Shown here piece by piece: positions 8,581-15,512 of a stretch of 64,000 bases of DNA. The number at the start of each line of letters is the position of its first letter. The first letter of the stretch is position 1. This DNA comes from Streptomyces europaeiscabiei (GTDB lineage: Bacteria; Actinomycetota; Actinomycetes; Streptomycetales; Streptomycetaceae), in assembly GCF_036346855.1 (NCBI RefSeq), contig NZ_CP107841.1, positions 9,738,001 to 9,802,000 of the forward strand, written 5' to 3'. A program made the translations under genes and the position numbers. A model generated the notes under the pieces. That model saw only the letters and a program-made list of their open reading frames with translations, searched no databases and was not told the DNA's origin.

Positions 8581-8604
8581 GGGGCGCTCCATCCGTGGGG
8601 TGGG

Positions 8605-9627
8605 TCAGCGGGCGGGCGCGGCGATGCGCAGGGGCACGGCGCCCGCCGCGCTCGAAACGGCCGGCCCGTTGCCTTCGATGTCCCGCGTCACCTCCGACCA
8701 CCACGCCGGGCCGTCCTCGATGCTCCGCAGCAGTACGCCTTCGCGGATCGCCCAGGGGCAGAGCGTCACGGACTTGAGGCCGGTGAGCTTCATCACGGTG
8801 TGCCCGACCAGTGCCCCGGCCAGGCTCTGCGTCGCCCGAGGCGCGGAGATGCCTGGGAGGGCGGACCGCTCGGCCGCGGGGAGGGCGGCGAGGCGGGAGA
8901 CGGCGGTCCCCAGGTCCGCGCACCGCAACTCCCTTTCTACGAAGGGCCCGTGGCGGCCCGGCGCGGATCCGCACAGCCGGGAGAGCTGCTGGAAGGTGCG
9001 CGAGGTGGCCACGGCGGTACGCGGCCCCTCCCAGCGGATGCGTGCGGAGACGTCCCGGAGCTGATGGCGGACCCTGCGCCGCAGCGCCTTGATGCTCTCC
9101 GGCGACGGCGGGTCCTGCCCGTGGAAGAACTCATGGGTCAGCCGGTTCGCGCCCAGCGGCAGCGAGGCCACGAAGTCCGGCAGCCGGCCCCGCCCGAAGG
9201 CCACCTCCAGTGAACCGCCCCCGATGTCCAGCAGCGCGAGCGGCCCCGACCGCCAGCCCATCCACCGCCGCGCCCCGAGGAAGGTGAGCTCGGCCTCCAC
9301 CTCGCCGGGCAGGGTGCAGATCGGTACCCCGGTCGCCGCGCGCACGGCCCGCAGCACGTCCCGGCAGTTCGGCGCGGAACGCACCACGGCGGTCGCGAAG
9401 GCCAGTGGTGTCGACGCCCCCCATCTCTCCGCCGTGCGTGCGGCGGAGGTGACCGCGTCGCACAACTGCCGTACGGCCTCGTCGGGTACGTCGCCCCCGG
9501 GCTCCACCTGCTCGGACAGCCGCAGGCGCCACTTGGCGGTGTGCACCGGCAGCGGCACACCGCCCTCGGCGTCCGCCACCACGAGTCTCACGGTTTTCGA
9601 TCCCACATCCACCACGCTCATCCGCAT
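8605..9627 (-). CDS. Ppx/GppA family phosphatase
   Basis: 340 residues from the ATG at 9627 (MRMSVVDVGSKTVRLVV); a GTG at 9660 would add 11 residues without homology. The family (actin-like ASKHA fold) hydrolyses inorganic polyphosphate or pppGpp. The phosphate loops are visible: DVGSKTVRL near the N-terminus and LLDIGGGSLEVAFG about 140 residues in. The first loop normally reads DxGSNT/S; here the Asn is Lys, which could change nucleotide or polyphosphate handling. The C-terminal half has the family's GTSRTF-like region (ATSRTFQQLSRL). A role in phosphate storage or the stringent response is inferred from the family. Confidence 0.85.
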   Translation of the reverse strand: MRMSVVDVGSKTVRLVVADAEGGVPLPVHTAKWRLRLSEQVEPGGDVPDEAVRQLCDAVTSAARTAERWGASTPLAFATAVVRSAPNCRDVLRAVRAATGVPICTLPGEVEAELTFLGARRWMGWRSGPLALLDIGGGSLEVAFGRGRLPDFVASLPLGANRLTHEFFHGQDPPSPESIKALRRRVRHQLRDVSARIRWEGPRTAVATSRTFQQLSRLCGSAPGRHGPFVERELRCADLGTAVSRLAALPAAERSALPGISAPRATQSLAGALVGHTVMKLTGLKSVTLCPWAIREGVLLRSIEDGPAWWSEVTRDIEGNGPAVSSAAGAVPLRIAAPAR

Positions 9628-9784
9628 GACCGACGAAGTACCCGGTAGCAGCCTCGACACGCGTGTCCCGTACGGCGGTTGGGGGCTAAGAGACGTATAC
9701 AGGCCGACCGGGCGCCGTCGCTCACGCCCGGCGGAGAGCCGGCCGCTCGCACGTGGCGGGGTCGGCCGCTCGCCCCCGAGCGGA

Positions 9785-10369
9785 ATGATCAGCCTTATTG
9801 CATATGATGTGCAGGTGCAGAACTATGACATCAGGGTGGCAGGGCCCGACGACCTCGACAGTGCCCGTGCGGTCATGCTCGACACCGTCTACCGCGACTT
9901 CGGCACGGGCTATGTGCCGCGCTGGCACGGGGACATCGTCGATCTGCGCGGCGCGTACGTCGCCCCCGACCGGCATGTGCTCATGGTGGCGGTCGACGAG
10001 CGGGACGGTGCGGTCGTCGCCACCGGCGCGCTGGACTCCCGGGGGCCCGCCCATCCGCCCAACCCCCGTCGGCTGGCCGAGCGTTACCCGTCCGGCGAGA
10101 CCGCCCAGCTGCGCCGTGTGTACGTGCGCGCCGAGCATCGGCGGCGCGGGCTGGCCCGGCGGCTGGTCGCCGCGCTGCTGGACTTCGCGGCGGCCGACGG
10201 GGGTTACCGCTCCGTCTATCTGCACACCGACCCCGGGGTGCCCGGCGCCGAGGACTTCTGGCGCTCGCAGGGTGTGGCCGTGTGCGACGAGCGTGAGGTG
10301 ACGGGGGAGCGGGTCGTGCACTTCGAGATCCCGGTGCCCGAGGTGGCCGCACCCTCGCCAGTTAAATGA
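9785..10369 (+). CDS. GNAT family N-acetyltransferase
   Basis: Up to 194 residues. The acetyl-CoA-binding motif A is clear: QLRRVYVRAEHRRRGLARRL (R-x-x-R-R-G-L/I-A). The N-terminal substrate half begins at about YDIRVAGPDDLDSARAVMLD. The start is uncertain: ATG at 9785 or GTG at 9809 or 9815. TATGAT at 9804 resembles a -10 box that would sit upstream of the later GTG starts, so leaderless transcription is possible. The substrate is unknown. Its stop codon overlaps the Zur-like box of the next operon. Confidence 0.8.
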   Translation: MISLIAYDVQVQNYDIRVAGPDDLDSARAVMLDTVYRDFGTGYVPRWHGDIVDLRGAYVAPDRHVLMVAVDERDGAVVATGALDSRGPAHPPNPRRLAERYPSGETAQLRRVYVRAEHRRRGLARRLVAALLDFAAADGGYRSVYLHTDPGVPGAEDFWRSQGVAVCDEREVTGERVVHFEIPVPEVAAPSPVK

Positions 10370-10386
10370 AAATCATTCTCATGTAA
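10362..10386. promoter_or_regulatory. Zur-box-like palindrome
   Basis: The core is TGAAAAT-C-ATTCTCA (10367-10381), one mismatch from a perfect 7-1-7 palindrome. It resembles the actinobacterial Zur site TGAAAATGATTTTCA. Imperfect symmetry extends over 25 bases to TTA...TAA. It lies 52-76 bases upstream of the metal-transport-like operon at 10438, where a zinc-bound Zur repressor would block transcription. No other such site was noticed in the window. Confidence 0.6.
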
Positions 10387-10437
10387 GCTGCGTCGCGTTC
10401 CACCGCCACCTCCGTCCCCCGAAGAGAACCAAGGACC

Positions 10438-11931
10438 ATGCGCTCTCCCCGCCGCCGTCGCGTCGTCGCCGGCCTGCTCCTCGCCCCCGTGCTGACCGGC
10501 TGCTTCGCCTCGGGCGGTGACACGTCCGACGACGACTCCGCCGACGGCTCCCGGCTGCGTGTGGCCCTGGCCTTCCCGCCTGCCGAGAACTTCTCCCCGT
10601 ACGGCGCCGACGCCACCCTCCTCAGCCGACTGGGCGTGACCGAGGGCCTGACCAAGCTGGACGCCAACGGCGCCGCGGCCCCGGCGCTCGCCGAGTCCTG
10701 GACCCGTGAGAACGACCGGAACTGGCTTTTCACCTTGCGTGAGGCCACCTTCCAGGACGGCACCGAAGTCACCCCGGCCACCGTCGCCGCCGCCCTCACC
10801 CGCGCCACCGAGGCCGAGCCGGTCACCGCCGCGCTCTCCGGCATCGAGCTCACCGCGAAGGCGAGCGGCGACCGGCAGGTACGCGTCACCACCGGGGACC
10901 CGGACCCCGCCCTGCCGCTCCGGCTCACCAGCCCCGGCCTCGCGATCCTGTCCGCCGGGGCATACGGCGGCAAGCGGGTCGACCCGGTCGGCACGGCCAC
11001 CGGCCCGTTCGAGGTCACCAAGGTCACCGGCACCACCGCGGCGACCCTGGACCGCTACGACGCGTACTGGGGTGGCCGCGCCCAGGCGAGCGGCATCGAC
11101 GCCAGGTTCATAGCCGACGGCTCCGCCCGCACCAACGCCCTGCGCACCGGCCAGGTCGACATGGCCGAGGCCGTTCCCGTGTCGCAGGCGGCCACACTCG
11201 ACCAGGGCACCCGCCGCGAGACGGCCACCACCCGCACCACCAGCCTCCTCCTCAACACCAGGACCGGTGCCTTCAAGGACCCGAAGCTCCGGGCCGCCGC
11301 CCGCGAGGCCGTCGACGGCTCCGTCCTCGCCAAGGACGTCTACGAGGGCTACGCCGACGCAGGCGCCGGCATCTTCGGACCCGCCGTGACCTGGGCCGCA
11401 GCCAAGCGTGTCGAACCGACCGGCCGCGCGAAGGCCGCGAGGCCGCGCGGCACCTCCGTGACCATCGCGACGTACGACAACCGGCCCGAACTGCCCGAGG
11501 TCGCCCAGGTGCTGCAACAACAGCTGCAGAAGGCCGGGTTCAAGGTGAAGCTGGAGGTCCGCGAGTACTCGCGGCTGGAGAGCGACGCCCTCGCCGGCAA
11601 GTTCGACGCCTTCGTCGGCGCCCGCAACTCCCTGCTCGACACCGGCGACCCCGTCTCCATCCTCGCCAGCGACTTCACCTGCGACGGCAGCTACAACCTC
11701 GCCCTGCTCTGCGACAAGAAGGTCGACCGGGCCGTCACCGCCGCCGAGAAGGAGTCCGACACCGCGAAGCGGCAGCAGGCGGCCATGAACGCCGAGGCGG
11801 CGATCCTCGGCACCGACGCCACCGTGCCGCTCGTCCACCAACAGATCATCACCGGCGTCGGCACCTCGGTACAGGGCGTGATCCTCGACCCGTACGAGCG
11901 CACGCTCATCGGAACGGGGACCCGGCGCTGA
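10438..11931 (+). CDS. NikA/CntA-like ABC transporter substrate-binding lipoprotein (SBP family 5)
   Basis: 497 residues. An Arg-rich start and lipobox LTGC (residues 19-22) make it a lipoprotein anchored outside the membrane. The fold is the peptide/nickel-binding family 5: ALAESW, WLFTLREATFQDG, GTATGPFEV, DAYWGGRAQ, and a C-terminal TVPLVHQQIITGV are its landmarks. At under 500 residues it is at the short end, closer to NikA and CntA (Ni2+ or metal-opine binding) than to oligopeptide binders. The Zur-like box just upstream supports a metal or metallophore ligand, most likely zinc-related; this is inference. The next gene overlaps its stop codon. Confidence 0.85.
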   Translation: MRSPRRRRVVAGLLLAPVLTGCFASGGDTSDDDSADGSRLRVALAFPPAENFSPYGADATLLSRLGVTEGLTKLDANGAAAPALAESWTRENDRNWLFTLREATFQDGTEVTPATVAAALTRATEAEPVTAALSGIELTAKASGDRQVRVTTGDPDPALPLRLTSPGLAILSAGAYGGKRVDPVGTATGPFEVTKVTGTTAATLDRYDAYWGGRAQASGIDARFIADGSARTNALRTGQVDMAEAVPVSQAATLDQGTRRETATTRTTSLLLNTRTGAFKDPKLRAAAREAVDGSVLAKDVYEGYADAGAGIFGPAVTWAAAKRVEPTGRAKAARPRGTSVTIATYDNRPELPEVAQVLQQQLQKAGFKVKLEVREYSRLESDALAGKFDAFVGARNSLLDTGDPVSILASDFTCDGSYNLALLCDKKVDRAVTAAEKESDTAKRQQAAMNAEAAILGTDATVPLVHQQIITGVGTSVQGVILDPYERTLIGTGTRR

Positions 11932-13700
11932 TACGGGCACTCTGGCGGGCCCTGCTCGCCGCCGCACTGCTGTGCGGCATCGGCCTGCTGCCGTGGCTGT
12001 CGCGCACCGACCCGGCGCTCACCGTCCTCAAGGCGCGCTCGGTCGAACGTGACCCGACGCCGGAGGTGCTGGCGGCCGTACGGGACGAACTCGGCCTCGA
12101 CCAGGGACCGTTGAAGCTGCTGGGGGAGTGGTTCGGCGGGCTGGCGCGCGGTGACGCGGGCCGCTCGTGGATCTCCGGCGCCGAGGTCACCCCCGCTGTC
12201 GTCCAGGCGCTCGGCGTCTCCCTGTTGCTGATGGCCGCCGCGCTCCTCGTCGCGGCGGCCACGGCCGCGGCGGTCTGCGCCCGCACCCTGTGGCTGGGCG
12301 CGCACCGCCGCCTCGACGACCGGCGCGGCGGCGGCAGCGTGGCCGCGATGCTCGCCGCGCTGCCCGAGTTCCTCACCGCCTCCATGCTCGCCGCCGTCGT
12401 CGGGGTGCACCTCGGCTGGCTGCCCGCGCTCGGCTGGTACGGGCCGCAATGGATGGTGCTGCCCGCCCTCGCCCTCGGCCTGCCCGCCGGCGCGCTGCTC
12501 GGCCGGATGCTCGACGACCTGCTGCCCGGCTCCTTCGCCGAGCCCTGGGCACTGGCCGCCGCCGCCCGCGGCATACCCGGGCGGGCCACCACCCGCCAGG
12601 CCGTACGCCGCTGCATACCCGGACTGCTGCCCAACATCGGCCTGTTCGTGGTCGGCCTCACCGGCGGCGCCGTCGCCGTCGAGCAGGTCTTCGACATACC
12701 CGGCCTCGGCCGCACCACGCTCCAGGCCGCCCTCGCCCAGGACCTGCCCGTCCTCCAGGCCGGCACCCTCGCCCTCGTCCTGCTGGCCGCCCTCGCCGGC
12801 GCCCTCGCCCGTCCGGCCGCCCGCCTCCTCGTCGGCCCGGCCCTGCGCGACGGCGCGCTCCACTCCCTGCACCGCCCGCGGCCGTCCGCGCCACGCCGGA
12901 CCCCACTGCTCCACGGCACCCTGCTCCTCGTGGTCGTCGCGCTCGGCCTGACCCGTGACCCGCTCGCCCTCGACACCGGCGCCCGGCTCCAACCACCTTC
13001 CTGGGCCCACCCGTTGGGCACCGACGCGCTGGGCCGCGACCTGCTGGCCCGCATCGGGCACGGGGCGTTCACCACTCTCGCCCTGGCCGTCACGATCAGC
13101 GCGGCCGCGCTGCTGACGGGCGTCCTGCTCGGGCTGCTGCCCCGGCTCTCCGGGCCGCTCGTCGACACCGTCAACGCCGTACCGGCGGTCCTCGCGGGAC
13201 TGATCGTCGCCGGAGTCGCCGGCAGCGGAGCGGCGACACCCGCGCTGGCCGTGGCCGCCGTCGCCTGGGTGCCGCTCGCCGCACACACCACGGCCCTGCT
13301 CGAACAGGAGCGGGCCACGACGCACATCACGGCCACCAAGGGGCTCGGCGCGAGTGACGGCCATCTGCTCCGCCGCGAACTGCTGCCCGCCGTCCTGCCC
13401 CCCGTCGCCCGCCACGCCCTCCTCCGGCTGCCCGGAGTGGCCCTCGCCCTGACCTCCCTCGGCTTCCTCGGCCTCGGCGCGCAGCCGCCGGACCCGGAAT
13501 GGGGCCTCCTCCTCGCCGAGAACCAGCCCTACGCCGAACGTGCCCCCTGGGCCGTCCTCGCCCCCGCCACCGCCCTCGCCCTCCTGGGTGCGCTGGCGGT
13601 CACGTCGGCGGGCGGGGTGCGATGGCCACGCCGTCCGCTCGCCGGGGCCGTACGACAGCCGAAGCCCGCCGCCGCCACGACCGTCGGAGAGACCGGATGA
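11928..13700 (+). CDS. Fused double permease (DppB-DppC type) of an ABC importer
   Basis: About 590 residues combining both inner-membrane subunits of a peptide/nickel importer. Half one (to about residue 300) has the DppB pattern, with the TPEVLAAVRDELGLDQG segment and the EAA-loop region GIPGRATTRQAVRRCIPGLLPN. Half two (from about 330) has the DppC pattern with HPLGTDALGRDLLARI and the EAA loop KGLGASDGHLLRRELLPAVL. The N-terminal helix and pre-loop lie upstream of the first GTG (12066), in frame back to a CTG at 11928 that overlaps the previous stop as CTGA, so I propose that CTG as the start. Starting at 12066 would remove TM1. Its ATPase partner is not encoded next to it. Confidence 0.82.
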   Translation: MIRALWRALLAAALLCGIGLLPWLSRTDPALTVLKARSVERDPTPEVLAAVRDELGLDQGPLKLLGEWFGGLARGDAGRSWISGAEVTPAVVQALGVSLLLMAAALLVAAATAAAVCARTLWLGAHRRLDDRRGGGSVAAMLAALPEFLTASMLAAVVGVHLGWLPALGWYGPQWMVLPALALGLPAGALLGRMLDDLLPGSFAEPWALAAAARGIPGRATTRQAVRRCIPGLLPNIGLFVVGLTGGAVAVEQVFDIPGLGRTTLQAALAQDLPVLQAGTLALVLLAALAGALARPAARLLVGPALRDGALHSLHRPRPSAPRRTPLLHGTLLLVVVALGLTRDPLALDTGARLQPPSWAHPLGTDALGRDLLARIGHGAFTTLALAVTISAAALLTGVLLGLLPRLSGPLVDTVNAVPAVLAGLIVAGVAGSGAATPALAVAAVAWVPLAAHTTALLEQERATTHITATKGLGASDGHLLRRELLPAVLPPVARHALLRLPGVALALTSLGFLGLGAQPPDPEWGLLLAENQPYAERAPWAVLAPATALALLGALAVTSAGGVRWPRRPLAGAVRQPKPAAATTVGETG

Positions 13701-15238
13701 CCGAGCCGCCCGAGGAGCGACCGAGCTTGACGCCCCGGCGGCGACCCGCCGGAGAAACGGCCCAGAGGCGAGCGTCGAGAGAGGAACGGGAGAAGCAGAC
13801 GGTGGGTGAAGGGTCCGAGAGGCAGGTGACGAGCAACGTGCCCGAGCAGCGGGCGACGCACGAGACGCCGGAGGCGCGGGCGACGAACGAGACGCCGCAG
13901 GTGCGCGCGGCGACTGGGGTGCCTGTGCAACGGACGGCTCGCGAGGCGTCCCGACGAGGGACGCCGGGTGGGGCGGCCGAACCGCGGGTCCTGAGCGGTG
14001 CGGCCGGGAAGAACGCGGCCGGGCCCTCCCGCCGGGGTACCTGGGCCAGGCTCAGTCCCCTCCTGCGGCTGCTGATCCTCACCCAGCTCGCCTTCAACGT
14101 CGGCTTCTTCGCCGTGCTGCCGTTCCTCGCCGAACACCTCGGCACGGCGATAGGCATGGCCGGCTGGATGGTCGGCTTCGTGCTCGGGCTGCGGACCTTC
14201 AGTCAGCAGGGGCTGTTCGTGGTGGGTGGCGCGCTGGCCGACCGGTACGGGGTGCGGCCCGTGGTGCTGGCCGGATGCGTCCTGAGGATCGCCGGGTTCG
14301 CGTGGCTCGGATACGCGGACGCGGACTGGTCGGTCATCGGCTCGGTCCTGCTCATCGGCTTCGCCGCCGCGCTGTTCTCCCCGGCCGTCGAGTCCGAGGT
14401 CGCCCGGCAGGCCGTGGTGTGGGAGGAGTCGGGCGGCGGTCCCCGGACGAGTGTGCTCGCGCTGTTCACGGTGGCGGGACAGGCCGGGGCGTTCGTCGGG
14501 CCGCTGATCGGCGCGTTGCTGCTGGCCGTGGACTACCGGACGGTGTGCCTCGCGGGCGCCGGGGTCTTCGTCCTCGTCCTCGCCGGGCACTTCTGGTTGC
14601 TTCCGCAGCGCATTCCGGGGCGGGAGCGGGTCGCGGTGAAGGGGGGTCTCGGCGGGCTGCTGCGCAACCGGCGGTTCCTCGCGTTGTGCTGCGCGTACGG
14701 GGCGTATCTGCTGGCCTACAACCAGCTGTACCTTCTGCTGCCCGGCGAGGTGGAGCGGGCCACGGGGTCGCAGTCGGCGCTGGCCTGGCTGTTCGGCCTG
14801 TCGTCGCTGCTTGTCGTGACGGCCCAGCTGCCGGTCACGCGGTGGGTGGGGGAGCGGCTGGATCTGCGGCGGTCCATGACGGGGGGGTTGGTGCTGATAG
14901 CGGCCGGGTTCGGGGTGGTGGCTGTGGCGTTGCCCGCCGGGTGGACGGGGGGTGTGGGGTTGTTGCCCGCCGCCGGGTTCGTGGTGTTGTTGACGGTGGG
15001 GCAGATGCTGGTGGCTCCGGCGGCGCGGGCGTGGGTGCCGGATCTTGCGGCGGAGGGGCGGCTCGGGCTCTATACCGGGGCGATGTCGTCCGTTTCGGGG
15101 TTGATCGTGTTGGTGGGGAGTGCGGGGGCGGGGGCCTTGACGGATGCGGGGGTGCCGGGAGCCGTGCCGTGGGTGGTGCTGACGGTGGTTCCGGTTGCGG
15201 CGGTCTTGCTGCTGCCGCGGCCGACCGTCCGGCCGTAG
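13697..15238 (+). CDS. MFS transporter with repetitive N-terminal extension
   Basis: 513 residues, translationally coupled to the permease gene by an ATGA overlap. From about residue 115 it is a 12-helix major facilitator protein; motif A appears as GGALADRYGVRPVVLAGC. The first ~110 residues are a charged, disordered extension with an imperfect ~10-residue repeat (EQRATHETPE, EARATNETPQ, QVRAATGVPV) not found in ordinary MFS proteins. In staphylopine and pseudopaline systems an MFS or DMT exporter releases the metallophore that the ABC system takes back, so this gene may export a chelator. The cargo is unknown. The 3' end shows lower codon bias (GTG/GGG-rich) than the rest. Confidence 0.85.
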   Translation: MTEPPEERPSLTPRRRPAGETAQRRASREEREKQTVGEGSERQVTSNVPEQRATHETPEARATNETPQVRAATGVPVQRTAREASRRGTPGGAAEPRVLSGAAGKNAAGPSRRGTWARLSPLLRLLILTQLAFNVGFFAVLPFLAEHLGTAIGMAGWMVGFVLGLRTFSQQGLFVVGGALADRYGVRPVVLAGCVLRIAGFAWLGYADADWSVIGSVLLIGFAAALFSPAVESEVARQAVVWEESGGGPRTSVLALFTVAGQAGAFVGPLIGALLLAVDYRTVCLAGAGVFVLVLAGHFWLLPQRIPGRERVAVKGGLGGLLRNRRFLALCCAYGAYLLAYNQLYLLLPGEVERATGSQSALAWLFGLSSLLVVTAQLPVTRWVGERLDLRRSMTGGLVLIAAGFGVVAVALPAGWTGGVGLLPAAGFVVLLTVGQMLVAPAARAWVPDLAAEGRLGLYTGAMSSVSGLIVLVGSAGAGALTDAGVPGAVPWVVLTVVPVAAVLLLPRPTVRP

Positions 15239-15256
15239 GGCGCTCCCAGAGTTCTC

Positions 15257-15502
15257 TCGCCCCCGCCGCCCCTACCCGTCCCATCCCCAGGGGCTGCGCC
15301 CCTTCGACCCCGTGGGGGTGCGTTGTCGGGTGCGGGTGGGTGGGGGCTTCTCGCGCAGTTCCCCGTGTCCCTTGAGGGCCTGCGGCCCTCGCGGGCCGAA
15401 AAAGCACGGGGAACTGCGCGAGAAGCCCCCACCGGACCCGCGGATGGGGGTCGAAGGGGCGCAGCCCCTTGGGATGGGAACGGGTAGGGGCGGCGGGGGC
15501 GA
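15257..15502. repeat. Long interrupted palindrome between convergent genes
   Basis: Outer arms 15257-15311 and 15447-15502 are nearly complementary, inner arms 15341-15367 and 15405-15431 are complementary, and the centre holds GAGGGCC-TGC-GGCCCTC (15374-15390). The outer-arm sequence recurs at 31368-31440, so this is a dispersed Streptomyces intergenic repeat present twice in opposite orientation. It should fold into a very large hairpin and terminate both convergent genes. Confidence 0.75.
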
Positions 15503-15512
15503 TGAACACCCC

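Noticed and set aside
12066..13700. Permease start at GTG 12066
   Set aside because: It would delete the conserved first membrane helix, which is encoded in frame upstream.
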